From Clarkia xantiana subsp. parviflora (Eukaryota; Streptophyta; Magnoliopsida; Myrtales; Onagraceae), in contig JAPTYO010000005.1 in NCBI GenBank assembly GCA_036873135.1, positions 17,008,666 through 17,072,665 of the forward strand: 64,000 nt of DNA. The letters run 5' to 3'. The translations under genes and the position numbers were made by a program. The notes under the pieces are model-generated. The model ran no database searches. It was not told the DNA's origin and saw only the letters and a program-made list of their open reading frames with translations. Shown here one piece after another: positions 33,849-45,381 of this stretch (position 1 is the stretch's first letter; the number at the start of each line of letters is the position of its first letter).

Positions 33849-34712
33849 ATAGCTGCTATTAGCAATGTCATCTCCCAATTAAATAAGGGAGTGAGACTGA
33901 ATGGTAAGAACTATAAGATCTTGAATAAGCGAGAAAAGATGGTGATTACTGAAATGAAAGGGTTGGACCATTTAACAACTAAGAAATTTAAGCCAGAGGG
34001 AGACCTCGGTGATGCACAAAAGGCATCCTATGATGAATGAAATGCCAAAGACCTGGAAGTTCATTCCGCCTTGATGTCGATGCTGGAAGATGACATACTC
34101 TACTAGTATTATCTTACTGAGTCTGCTAAAGACCTATGGGATGGTCTCAAGGCAGGGTTTGGTGTTTACATCATGGCCTAGAAGTGATCGTTAAACATCG
34201 CTTTAGACTCGTACAAGATGAATCCTAAGAATACGATGCAGGAGAACATTAGACAAATGTCTAACATGCTCGCTGAACTTAAGGAAGCAGGATAAATCCC
34301 GTCCGAGGAATAGAAGGTCCAGTGTGTCATCCGCTCTTTACCGGACTCTTAGAGCAGCATGAAAATGCACCTTACCCATGCCACCCATCTCGATACCTCG
34401 AGAAAGTGCGAGCTCATCTCGAGCTAGAAGAAGATCGACTGAAGGCTGAAAAAGCCCAGAGCTGAGATACATATTGCATCATCCTCCCCGGCTGTGCAAA
34501 AGGGTAAGCGCAAGAGAAATGGTAAAGACCATCAAAAGAAGGCTAACAAATTATCTGGTCCAAACTCACATAAAAAGTCCAAACCTAAACAAAATGGTTG
34601 TAAGAACAGGCAGAAAAAGCGCGCACGTCGAGAGAAATCTCGTACGTGCTTCAGGTGTGGAGTGAAAGGCCACCTGGCTGCTCCTGTACCAATCCTCCTA
34701 TGGAACGTTTAG
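33849..34712 (+). pseudogene. Decayed copia gag (element E)
   Basis: Starts at a lost ATG (ATA near 33849). It reads SNVISQLNKGVRLNGKNYKI, VITEMKGLDH and LEVHSALMSMLEDDILY, then a basic linker (KGKRKRNGKDHQKKANK) and a zinc knuckle beginning CFRCGVKGHLA whose last Cys is lost to a frame change. Several in-frame stops occur between 34037 and 34470. It is the same gag type as E2 (46211), with which it aligns throughout. Confidence 0.85.
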
Positions 34713-35850
34713 AGAAATAATGACGAAAGTCATATATTCTCTTCAAATTCCGGATTCTCGAGAGTAATTCAAATCCTCCTTTTTTTTTTTGAATTACAGG
34801 ACCGAGAAGAGGAATGAGTGTAAAGATGGAGATGATACCCCAAATAAATAAGGACTAGATGATAACATCGTCATTACTTGCTTAAACATTTTTCTATTTC
34901 ATTCAGTAATAAATACTCTTGAATTAAAAAAAAAATGCTTCCTCGTGAATGATGGGAACTTTTTTTGTTTTAAGCATGTGGTGAATGCTTGAATTGAGTT
35001 TTAAATTATTCATTTATTTCATGTTAAGCCGCTTGATCTTATAGTTGCTAACCAATATATTGCTAATATGAGTGCGATGATTTATAATCCTTACTTTTTA
35101 GTACTCCATTATAAAATTAAAATATTAATGATGAACATGTACGGTACCGATTAAAATTGAATTTTTGAAAACGAAACGATTTCACCATGAGTTGAACCTG
35201 GTGATGCGCGGGCACGCTACGCACGTGTTCCTCGAGAGAGGGAACACATCGATTCGAAGTACAAAATTCAATATAAAGTGTGTTCTTGATTTAATGCCTA
35301 AAGTAAATTTTCATTTGCATGAACACCCATTAAAGGGTTTTACTCATACAAAACTCTCATAGAGAATTTCAATGAGCATGAGGTAAAAACCTAATGCACG
35401 ATCCATAGTGGGTAACACCTTGGGGTATGAATGAGCAATGAAAAGGAACGTCTGTTAAAAGACATCTCCCATTATTCGCCTTTAACGATAAAAGATTGGC
35501 GAAGCATTAAAATGACACGCACTTCATAAACAAGGTCAGTACCATGATACCGCAAGTTCAACTTATAACCTCCCTTTCACAGGAGAGTTATGGTTAACTG
35601 CAAATCACGTGATGAACCTAATTAATGTATTAATCGGTTACACGACACTATAAGAGCTATTGGTAATGAATAGGATCTAACCAGAATTGCGACATTAATG
35701 TTGCATATAAAACACACACATAGTAACGATGGAATGCTGAAAAGCATCTCCATACATGTGCGCAATAGCTTGGAAGTTTGGTGACGTGGTCGAACATGAG
35801 ACGTTACAATACTTGAGGTTGTATTTCCATAGCTTAAACATCAAATGAAG
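34713..35850 (+). pseudogene. Heavily decayed protease/integrase region (element E)
   Basis: No domain can be read cleanly. Alignable fragments with elements D and E2 remain, such as GAAACGATTTCACC...GTG...CGCACG near 35172-35220, which shows these copies share an older degenerate master. A diverged GGTGACGTGGTCGAACATGAG near 35780 marks the integrase end. Confidence 0.5.
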
Positions 35851-36180
35851 TCTTGATTGAACTAGAGGATGATGATAATCAGGTCCCACTCACTTTGAGT
35901 GGGAGATTTGAGGCGGCAACAAAAGTGAACGATGTGGAAAATGAAGATGGAGAAATTTTCATAATAAATCCATTGGGAGGAGTCAATCCAACCACCCAGA
36001 TCACTGTTGCTGCAAATGCGAATCAAGTCGGACCTAATAATCATGTTACTGAACCGATGGATGAAAATCCTACTTTACCTCAACTACCTACTGTGCACAG
36101 TGGGAGTGGTACGACCAACTCTGTTCCCGGTCGTAGTAATCGTGGAATTAATCTCGGAGTGTTGACCTTTCATTCTGAAG
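35851..36180 (+). pseudogene. Integrase-to-RT linker of copia E
   Basis: The frame reads LEDDDNQVPLTLSGRFEAAT, IINPLGGVNPTTQIT, ANQVGPNN and TTNSVPG. The same linker is present in E2 at 55750-56107. It ends where similarity to E2 is lost; reverse transcriptase does not follow. Confidence 0.75.
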
Positions 36181-36250
36181 GTCTCGAGCGGCTTTTACTC
36201 CAGCTTCCATGGAGTGAAGACCATCATTCGCAAACATAAACATTTTTAGC

Positions 36251-36856
36251 TGTTAGCATAAGGTTTGCGGGCGCCGTAAATGGCATCCCGTTATATTGTA
36301 TGTGTTACCTGAGACAATTGGGTAAATGTCACATTAAGTAAAATTGGCTTGTCCTAATTCCTAATTGACATGAGAGGCCCAAATAATGGGCCTCCCACAT
36401 CAATAGGCCAGCCGAAATATAGTGAGGGGGTGAAGTGGACTTTTGTCCACTTTACTCCTCCTATATAAAGGGGGAGTGTTAGGGGTTTTTAATAAGTGAT
36501 TAACAACTCCTTCCTTAGAGTAATTTAAGAGTGAAAATCCCTCCTCCCCTCTCGTGCAGTTCAGCCGAACCATATAGTCACCAAGGGTGTGACAAATTGC
36601 TTTCTAAGCAATCAGTCCGAAGATCCGTCCCTGTTGAAGAACTGATCACAGGATTTGCTGTGGAGACATACTTCGTGGGACTTCTTTCTAAGAACTTGCA
36701 CGAGGTTCCGATTGGTGGATCGTGAACTTCCTCCACGAAGATCTTGGGCAAAGGATTCATCTAAAAGGTATGTGTGAATTCTTCTGCTGCGTAATTGTGA
36801 TTACTAGCACGTACATGATTTAGTGTTTCCTAGTATTACGTCCCCATAATCCAACA
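36251..36856 (+). repeat. 5' LTR of copia D (606 bp)
   Basis: TGTTAGCATAAGG to CCATAATCCAACA. TATA box TATATAAA at 36462-36469, preceded by the TTTTGTCCAC block. Close match to 42112-42714. Confidence 0.92.
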
Positions 36857-36857
36857 G

Positions 36858-36873
36858 TGGTATCAGAGAAAGG
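36858..36873 (+). other. Primer binding site of copia D
   Basis: TGGTATCAGAGAAAGG, one base after the LTR; a mutated version of the initiator-Met site TGGTATCAGAGC. Confidence 0.85.
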
Positions 36874-38949
36874 TTTAGGAGTTCATGATTTTGATAAAAT
36901 TGGTGTTCTTGAAATTTTTGTAAGTGCCGAAATTTTTAAAATTTAAGAACTTGAAATTTTCGAAAATTTTGACTACTAGTGTTTTTAAAATTTTCAGATT
37001 TTTGTGTTCTTGATGACACCGAAATTTTCATGATGATCTTGGTTAAAATTGATGTTCAAGATCTTCAAGAGAACCGTGATTTTTATCAAAATAGATATTT
37101 GGATTCTTGATCTTAGTAAATTTTTATCTTAAAATTTGACAACTTTTCAATTTTTAGTGTTTGTGCCGAAACCCTAGTGAATTATTAGGTAAAAAATTTA
37201 ATTTCTTAGGGTGCAAGAAAGCTAATTTCGGCCGGCCACTATACTAGATGTATTGTTTACCATATTTTAATTTTATTAAAGATGACAATATATATACAAA
37301 ATTGGAAAGATTTGGATAAGATTCACATTATATAGTAAAATACATAAACTATCAATATATTTAGCTAAAAGATAGGGATAAAGATATATTGATATGATTT
37401 AGTTACTTAAAAAGATTGAGAAAATATATTGTCTATATATTTTATCCCTAAACATATATTTGACAATAATTATATATATATATTGTTATGGCCGAATATT
37501 ATACATATATATTTATATTGTTAATTGATTTACATCATATGGATAGAATCTTGACAATATTTATATATATTAATAATATGAGTGCCGATGTTGGAAATTA
37601 TTTTACATAATTAATATTTCTTGTGGGCTAAGTTAAGTTTTTGGTGGATTTTAAAACTCTATTTAGCCCAATGGAAGTATTTTACCGAACCCACTAGGGT
37701 TTATGGGCCAATCCAATTTGCATTAACGGAGCGGGTTAAACCAATACGGGTTTTCTTAATCGGACCGACCTAGGTGGGTTAGGTTGGACCAAGGTAACTA
37801 AGTGAATCTAAACCGAACCGTTTTTGAGTGATGAACCGAACCGAAAACCTATTTTATTAAACTGATTCGAACTGAACCAGATTTTGATTAAACCAGAACG
37901 AACCCGAACCGAATTTATTGGACCGAACCTAACCGGAATTTAAATTGACTATTCCGAAATTTTAGGTCAATCTAATAAAATAGGATGTCAAAATTTTAAA
38001 TCCAAATGTTTTAACTTTAAAATTAGCCTAAACTGTGCTCAAAAGGTTTAAATTCCACATTTTAAATAAAACCTTATTGCCCGGTTACGATTATGGGGAT
38101 GGATCTCAAAAATGCATGTTTTAGGGACTGGATTAAATTAGTGGGCTGAATTGCAATTGTTTACTTTCTGCTATATATTTTGATATAATGAGAAATGTTG
38201 TCTTGAATATGTCAAGCTAGCCGGAAATTATATTGTGAGATATGCTCTGGGATTTAAATATATAGTTTGCGCAAAAGGATAGACATGTTGTGTTGGTAGG
38301 AATTGCCTAGGATTCATGTCTAGAAATTCGCATAATTGATTGTAAGCATAAATTGCAAATCAGCCCCTAATATTTAAAAAGTGTTTAAAATGTAAATCCA
38401 GTCGCCAATTATGAATGTTTATGGAAGTTTCATGTATGACTCGTATGTTAGGACGTTGAGGATGTAATATAGCATGTGATAGTTTACTTAATAGTAGAAT
38501 AATATATGCCAGCATGAGTTCCTCGGAACATTAAACGCATGACGCGTATGCATGATGTTTGGTTTGACCAATTTTTATGGCATTATGTGATAATTTGCTA
38601 AGTGTAGTAGAATTATATATGCATGCGTAAATTGTCGGATATTTTCAAAATAAAAAGGGCCTTGGAAAAGCCAAGATCGGGTATGCATATTTTTCAAAAT
38701 ATTCTCGTTCCGGTAATTTGCGATATAATAACCGTTTTCAAAAGACTGGTCTATTGGATTGAAGACGACGATAGTGTGAACTCTTTCACGGACCCCCTTC
38801 CCTTGGTTTACTGGGGGTTAGTTTGGTCTAGATGACTTAAGGATCACTATTTGTCGTATTCCATCTTAATAGATAATACGATGTTTACAATTCTTTTTCA
38901 AAATGTTATTGTCTTCCTGATTTGCATAACCATTAATGTGTTAGCTTTT
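36874..38949 (+). other. Long untranslated leader of copia D
   Basis: About 2.1 kb without a credible frame. AT-rich first half; a GAACCGAACC-rich block at about 37720-37960; then text shared with E, B and G ending ATTAATGTGTTAGCTTTT directly before the gag ATG. Confidence 0.75.
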
Positions 38950-39582
38950 ATGGCCGATCCGAAAGAGTTCTATGAACCTCGCAATCTGGATGGTATGGAT
39001 TATAATGCGTGGAGATATAATATTATGGATATGCTAATTTATGCGGATCTTGAGGATCAAGTCAATCCGCAAACAGAAAGAATGAATCTGGACGAGTATG
39101 GAAACCCACATCATAGCACAAGAAAGAAAAGGTTGAGGAAGGATCTCAGGGCACGAGACATAATACTCTCGCAGCTGTCAGATGAACTGGAAGGAGAATT
39201 TGTTCAAGTCAGCACGTTCCATCTTTGGTGTGCCATATACCTTTGCTTTGCAAAAGGTAAGGCCGCCGAAGCCCGAGCCTTGATGGCAGAATATTACACT
39301 ATTATATGCAATGATGACGGTGTAATAGCCGTTCATGACCCCGTTGACGAGAAATGCGTATGGACAAGGGCTCAAAAAAAAGTAATGAGGATGTATCCTA
39401 TTTCATGGTTTGTTGACGAAAAAGGGCTCACGCGTCTAATCACGTCGATTAAGGCGACAATAGACCTATTCGAAACAGAACATGAAAAAGGAAACTTTCC
39501 AAAAGAACCCGAGGCACTCGATGAAAGATTCGTTGATATGTTGAAAAGCTTGGCAACCCCCGGCAACAAAAGGTCTAAATGA
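38950..39582 (+). CDS. Open gag-like frame of copia D (210 aa), atypical
   Basis: Starts ATG 38950 at the spot where E and E2 start gag, right after a conserved leader, and is open to TGA 39580-39582 with no damage, unlike all other copia frames here. Residues 8-35 (FYEPRNLDGMDYNAWRYNIM) fit the N-terminal domain of copia gags. A KKRLRKDLRARD helix and LSQLSDELEGEF follow. The second half (about residue 110 on) is acidic/basic mixed with TRAQKKVMRMYPISWF and matches no gag I know. No zinc knuckle. Sequence identity with the E/E2 gag is barely visible. It could be a divergent gag, or a fusion of a gag start with captured host sequence. Confidence 0.6.
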   Translation: MADPKEFYEPRNLDGMDYNAWRYNIMDMLIYADLEDQVNPQTERMNLDEYGNPHHSTRKKRLRKDLRARDIILSQLSDELEGEFVQVSTFHLWCAIYLCFAKGKAAEARALMAEYYTIICNDDGVIAVHDPVDEKCVWTRAQKKVMRMYPISWFVDEKGLTRLITSIKATIDLFETEHEKGNFPKEPEALDERFVDMLKSLATPGNKRSK

Positions 39583-40893
39583 TGATCCGGTGCGATAACC
39601 ACTGTGATAACTGTGCCTTTCAGGTACGACTCGTTTACCAAATACATAAAACCGTAAAACATTTTATTTGATGCTAGACATCTGATACAATTCACTTGTG
39701 AATTTCTTTTCAGGTGCAATGCAGAACGTGGTTATGACTACAAGTTCATCATTATTCTTCTTTGAAACAGTTTCATGTTTGAGATCTGAAGCCTTAGTAT
39801 TGTTTATGTTGGATTTCCTACTGTTCATTTTCTTTCATGTTGAATTTTGGTTGATATTTCAGAATTATTGAATAAAGTAGTTTTAATTCACTTTGGAAAG
39901 TGATCTACTAATCAATTTTAATTGACCCGGTTAAACGGGACCAATCGGGACTACATAAAAGACACTGAAAATAAGGCTATGAATAATGGCTAGATCAAAC
40001 ATATCCATTCATGTCTTCCATAATCGAATTATTTGAGTAAAATAAAAATGCTATCCATCGATTGCGTAGCTCAAAGAACCAACCGGTTTTATCTCTTCTT
40101 ATTTGTTAGTGCTCCGTTTAAAAGATAAATTCTGTGGTAATTTAACATGTTCGACACCGATTAAATTGAATTAATTTTGGAAAGAAACTATTTAAACCAC
40201 GGATTAAACTGGTTTTAGGCGTCACACGTGCGTGTACCTCGAAAGACATAACACATCGTTTCAAAGTACAAATTTAATAATGAAATGTTTTAATGAATGA
40301 ATGCTGAATTTTCGTTTGTTACCACTATGGAAATAACTCATTGATCACTTATACAAAAGCAAGAGGTACGCATTAAAAGGCTACCACGAGCTAGTATAAT
40401 ATCAACTATCGCATAGTCGAAAGCCCAATGCACAGTTCAAGATGTGGATAAGTCTCTGAATGAGTTAACAAACAAAAGGAAGTAGTCAGTAAAATGACTC
40501 TCCCACTGTACGCCTTGAACGATAAGTCTGGCGAGACATTCATCTCAGTAAAGCACTTCAAGAAGCATAATTTAAAATTACATAATGCTAGAGTTCAACA
40601 AATCACAATCTCTACGAGATAAAGTACTGTTGAATCACATAAATGTAATTATGTGCTCCAAAGAAATCAGTCGGGACACATTGCCATAGTTAGCTAAATG
40701 AAATGATATGGGTTACACCTTATCATAGTGTGACATTAATTTGGGCATTAAAAATAAGTATTTGGATAAAGAGTATCAAACACTCTTTGGAAATAGATGT
40801 TTAAATTAGCTTCAAAATATGGTGTCATGGTCGAACATGAAACATTACAAAGCTTTAGGACGATATTTCAACGCTTAGAAAACAGAAGAAGTC
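39583..40893 (+). other. Non-coding/decayed middle of copia D
   Basis: Contains TTTCAG|GTACGA and TTTTCAG|GTGCAA splice-like sites near 39623 and 39714 and an AATAAA near 39870, as if a gene 3' end had been captured. From about 39940 it aligns poorly with the decayed middle of elements E and E2 (old protease/integrase). Confidence 0.4.
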
Positions 40894-40943
40894 TTGATCG
40901 AATGGAGATTTGGCGACGATGGAGCAAATCTCCATTCGATCAA
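40894..40943. repeat. Perfect 18-bp inverted repeat in copia D
   Basis: TTGATCGAATGGAGATTT (40894-40911) and its exact reverse complement (40926-40943), with a 14-nt loop. Reverse transcriptase sequence begins directly after it, so it marks a deletion/rearrangement point. Confidence 0.95.
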
Positions 40944-40945
40944 AT

Positions 40946-41600
40946 GGATGGAGCAGCCGGAGGGTTTCATTACAAATGGATGCTAAAACCGCATTCTTCC
41001 ACGGAAACCTGGAGGGAGAGATCTACATGGAGCAGCCGGAGGGTTTCATTACTCCTGGCAACGAACGAAAAGTTTGTAAACTCCATAGGTCTATTTACGT
41101 TCTTAAACAATCGTCTCGGCAATGGTATCGTAGGTTCCACGAGGAAATCGTTGGAAACGGATTCGTGAACCTCCATGAGGATCCCTGCGTATACACTAAG
41201 ACCTCCGGGTCTAAGTACGTCATCTTAACCTTTTACGTGGATGACATACTCATTGCTGCGAACGATGTGAGTTTCATGAAACGGTCGAAGTCCTAGTTGG
41301 CATCAGTATTCGAGATGAAAGACATGGGAGAGGCTACGTACATCTTAGGCATTAAAATCGCCAGAGATCGTGCCGCCCGGAGATTATTTCCATCTCAAGA
41401 ATATTATATCAATAAACTGTTAAAGAGATTCAGAATGCTAGATGCCAAACCCGTGGAGACGCCGGTTGTACTCGGGTGCGTGCTGTCAAAGCGGGATGAG
41501 CCGAAGAACCTGCAGGAGCGTGAGCAGATGAGGAGTGCAGAGTATTTGAGCATGGTGGGAAGCCTCATGTACGCCATGCTTTGCACTCGTCCGGACATCT
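40946..41600 (+). pseudogene. Partial copia reverse transcriptase (element D)
   Basis: Reads (V/A)KTAFFHGNLEGEIYMEQPEGF, LKQSSRQWYRRFHEEIV, TFYVDDILIAANDVS (catalytic YVDD kept), a stop at 41294-41296, then MGEATYILGIKIARDRAARR, LKRFRMLDAKPVETPVVLGC and MVGSLMYAMLCTRPDI. A ~27-nt block around GAGCAGCCGGAGGGTTTCAT is present twice (near 40951 and 41029). The frame ends at an inverted repeat; RNase H is absent. Confidence 0.9.
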
Positions 41601-41641
41601 ATTACGTAACAGATGTCCGGACGAGTGCAGAGCATGGCGTA
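41570..41641. repeat. 31-bp inverted repeat at the end of RT in copia D
   Basis: Arms 41570-41600 and 41611-41641 match with one mismatch; the spacer contains the palindrome TTACGTAA. The left arm is genuine RT sequence (the PDI block); the right arm is its inverted copy, joined to the pre-LTR tail. Confidence 0.95.
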
Positions 41642-42111
41642 TGAGCGTAGTGCCAAAGAAAAAGGCCTAGTGACCACGTCTTTAGAAACCGGTTGGGTTT
41701 GAATAAGGGTATGAGGGATGAGGATGGTCAAGTTCACGTGTAATTCAACTCTTGTATTTACTAGGTGGACACCAACCAAATATTAGTTGAAGGTTTTGAA
41801 TACTTGTACGGATGCCTTGGAGAAGTATTCCTATGTGGAAACTAGGCAATTGGAGAATTACTGTTGACCAAGGATACAATGCGATACGATTAATATTTTA
41901 TTAACAGGTTGATTGATGACAAGGAATCAACGTTCCGCGGACGCTACAACACTGCTAACAGATGAGTAGCACGATGCCCGTCGTATCCATCGGCCGCATG
42001 GCAAACCTCGTACGAAGTGTTTGGAAGCAGGGCTGATCGGAAGATTGAAATAGTGATGCGATTTGGACAACGGTACATTAACAGGCACCCTCCCATTCCG
42101 GCGAGGGGAGC
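41642..42111 (+). other. Pre-LTR tail of copia D
   Basis: Untranslated; same text as in C and E2. Ends with the purine-rich GGCGAGGGGAGC immediately before the LTR, a likely plus-strand primer. Confidence 0.75.
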
Positions 42112-42714
42112 TGTTAGCATAAGGTGTGCGGGCGCCGTAATTGGTAGCCCGGTATATTGTATGTGTTACCTGATACAATTGGGTAAATGTCACATTAAGG
42201 TAATTGGGCTTGACATAATTCCTAATTGACATTAGAGGCCCAAATATTGGGCCTCCCACATCAATAGGCCGGCCAAAATATAGTGAGGGGATGAAGTGGA
42301 CTTTTGTCCACTTTACTCCTCCTATATAAAGGGGAGTGTTAGGGGTTTTTAATAAGTGATTAACAACTCCTTCCTTAGAGTAATTTAGAGTGAAAATCCC
42401 TCCTCCTCTCTCCTATAGTTCGGCCAAACCATATAGTCACCAAGGGTGTGCCAAATTGCTTTCTAAGCAATCAGTCGAAGATCCGTCCTTGTTGAAGAAC
42501 TGATCAGAGGATTTGCTGTGGAGACATACTTCGTGGGACTTCTTTCTAATAACTTGCACGAGGTTCCGATTGGTGGATCGTGAACTCCCTCGACGAAGAT
42601 CTTGGGCAAAGGATTCATCTAAAAGGTATGTGCGAATTCTTTCGCTGCGTAATTGTGATTACTAGCACGTTCATGATTTAGTGTTTCCTAGTATTACGTC
42701 CCCGTAATCCAACA
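42112..42714 (+). repeat. 3' LTR of copia D (603 bp)
   Basis: TGTTAGCATAAGG to CCGTAATCCAACA; TATA box TATATAAA at 42323-42330. Pairs with 36251-36856. Confidence 0.92.
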
Positions 42715-42719
42715 CTAGC

Positions 42720-43020
42720 TTGTACGTCATTTCTTCCACCGTAGCGGATGCAAATGAGACATTAAAGCTTTAACGTTGTGCGGTTGAAATTGAAGTCTCA
42801 TTCAACCCCTTAATCCAAGGTTGTAAATATCACCACTAACGTTTTTAGATCATTAAAGAAACTTTTCCCATGATTGGGGTACAAACTACTACATTCATCC
42901 GTAGGTTTCCTCTCCGCTTTCGGAATCACAACAGATATGAGTTTAATACATATTCATTCCATTCATTATTACACCATCAAGATTGCAAGTAATATTGAAT
43001 CGCACTCATTCAACCATTCA
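42720..43020. other. Unassigned sequence between D and G
   Basis: Gag of element G would be expected here, but no frame or motif is recognisable. Confidence 0.4.
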
Positions 43021-44581
43021 CACATTGAAAATCATGCATAATCAGGGAGACAATAACATTTTGGAAAAAGAATTGCATACATCGGATATCTATGAGACAT
43101 AAGGCGACTAATAATGATTCCTCTGACATCTAACCAAACCGACCGCCAGTAAACCGAGGGAAGTGGGTCGTGAAAGAGTTCACATTACCGTCGTCTCCTT
43201 TCTAATATATCAATCTTTTAAAACGGTTAAATCGCGTTTACCGGAACGGGGAGTTTTTACATTCACCCGATCTTGGCTTTCCCAAGGCCCTTTTAAAACA
43301 TTTCGAGGATTTCATGCATGCATGCATAATTCTACTACACAAGTAAATCATCATACAAAGGCCACATCCATGAAACCAAACAACACTCATCATCCATACG
43401 CGTCATGCGTCTAATGTTTCGAGGAACTCATGCTTGCATATATAATTCTACTACTTAAGTTAATTATCACATACGGCTACATCCTCAACATTCATGCATA
43501 CGCATCATGCGTGATCACACCACATCAAACATGCATATTTGGCGACTGATTTTTGGTTTTAAAACATTTGAGGCTGACTTGCAATTCAGGCTATCAATCA
43601 ACATGCGTACTTCTAGACATGAATTCAAGCCATTTGCAACCTTCACTAAATAGCAATTACAATTCAACCAACTAAATGACTCAGTCCTAAAATCATGCAT
43701 TTCCGAGATCCACCCCCATAATTGAAACTAGGCATTAGGTTTAATTAAAACTTCAAACCTATAAACACAGTGTAAGTAATTCTAAAGTTCGAAAACATTT
43801 GGATTTTAAAATTTGACCTTCCTATTTTCAGTTGACTCGGGTCAGTCCAATTTAAAGGTCCGGTTCAGTCAAATTTGGTCTGGTTCAGTTCGGTCTGGTC
43901 CAACCGGTTCGGTCCAGTTACCTGGTATGGTCCGGTTCGGTTTCAAAATAGGAATTCGGTTTGGTTCTTCACTCAAACCGGGTCGGATCTACCCATTTTA
44001 GTTACCCGGTCCGACCTAACACGAACGGGTCAGACCGATTGAGAAAAACCGGTTTGGTTGACCCGCTCTGGCCTGACCCGTGGAACCGACCCGATTCTGT
44101 TCGGTTGACCTGGTTCAGTTCAGTTCGGGTTCCCTCGGTCCTCCGGGTCAGTCGACCCGACCCGGATGTGTAAAATTGGACGGCTCATTAACCCTAAAAG
44201 GTTGGGACAAAATTATCACTTGTGGGCTAAGTAGAGTTTTAAAATCTACTAGAAGCCAACGTTTTGGCTCTGTCGAGAAGTTCCCGAGGTACAACTTGAA
44301 TACTAATTGGGCCTGAACTCTTTCAATGCAAAGTAAAGAATGAAGTAAAAAAAATGAAATATTGTTTGTACAACAAAAAAGAAACCCTTTTGAACTGCTG
44401 CTGAATCCATGGGCAGGCAAGAGACAACCTGGCGAACTGAAATCTTAAACATTGTGCACGAATAAAAAAAGAATAATAGAAAGAAAAACTAAAAAAGGAG
44501 GAAAGTCGCTCCGTCTATTCAATATCTTTATGGGGAAAACAAGTACCAAAAAGGATTCTATGAGATCTAATCTCCCGTTGT

Positions 44582-44660
44582 TCCTCAGTAGCTCAGTGGT
44601 AGATAGGGTGCTAGCTTACTAACTATGTTAGGACTTTTGAAGCTTGATCGGAATCATAAC
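44582..44660 (+). other. tRNA-like relic (possible SINE head)
   Basis: CTCAGTAGCTCAGTGGTAGA resembles a tRNA 5' half with the polymerase III A box, and GAAGCTTGATCGGAATC some 50 bases on is a weak B-box-like match. The arms do not pair properly, so this is not a functional tRNA. An A-rich run follows near 44687. Confidence 0.3.
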
Positions 44661-44711
44661 TTAGCCACAAAGTTATAATTAATTATAAAAAAAAAATAAT
44701 TTCTAATATTT

Positions 44712-44822
<111 letters not shown>

Positions 44823-45361
44823 AGATTCTATATTAGGATAAAATCTATCTACAATATATTTTCTCAATCTTAGTCAACTAAAATATCTATCTATAATATT
44901 TAATATTCCTAAAATCATGTTAGGATATTTATAGATAGTTTATGTCACAATTAATTTGTGAATCTAACCCATATCTTGTCAAGTTACATGTAATATTGTT
45001 ACAAAAAATTCAATTTTAAAAATAGCAACAATATAATTTTCGGTCGAAAAATGTTAACTTGGGGTCTTAGAAATTAAAAAATTTACCTTGTAAATTCCTA
45101 TAGGGTTCGCTCGAAACATGTAATTAAGGTTAGTGGTCAAATTTCAAGATCAAATTTTAATAAGATCATTAATCCAAAGTTAATTTTGATAAAATTTCGA
45201 CATTTCTTGAAGATCACGAACATCAAATTTTATTACGAACATCATGAAATTTTCGGCCATGGTGATTAAAAATAAAAAATTTAAAAACTAAAAAATTTAA
45301 AAACTTCGGCTGAAACATGTTAATTCAAGAACACTAATTTATCAAAATTTATGAACTCCCT

Positions 45362-45380
45362 AACACAGGCTCTGATACCA
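45362..45380 (-). other. Primer binding site of copia G
   Basis: Minus strand TGGTATCAGAGCCTGTGTT, next to the LTR; initiator-Met type. Confidence 0.9.
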
Positions 45381-45381
45381 C

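Larger units (their letters stand above)
36251..42714 (+). mobile_element. Ty1/copia element 'D' with both LTRs
   Basis: LTRs at 36251-36856 and 42112-42714, a Met-type primer site, a ~2-kb leader, an open gag-like frame, a decayed middle, a partial reverse transcriptase and the usual untranslated tail. Protease, integrase and RNase H are missing or unreadable, so D is inactive. The flanking 5-mers are TTAGC (36246-36250) and CTAGC (42715-42719), a 4-of-5 match. Two inverted repeats mark internal deletion points. Confidence 0.9.

Noticed and set aside
39583..39650. RecQ-type zinc motif (CDNHCDNC) overlapping the end of the D frame
   Set aside because: The match is limited to a few Cys/Asp residues in a 30-codon frame, and nothing else of a helicase is present.
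42017..42229. Open frames over the D 3' LTR, and similar frames in other LTRs
   Set aside because: They overlap LTR regulatory sequence and are not conserved between LTR copies.
44582..44660. Functional tRNA gene
   Set aside because: The acceptor, anticodon and T arms do not pair and the B-box is poor. Kept only as a tRNA-like relic.
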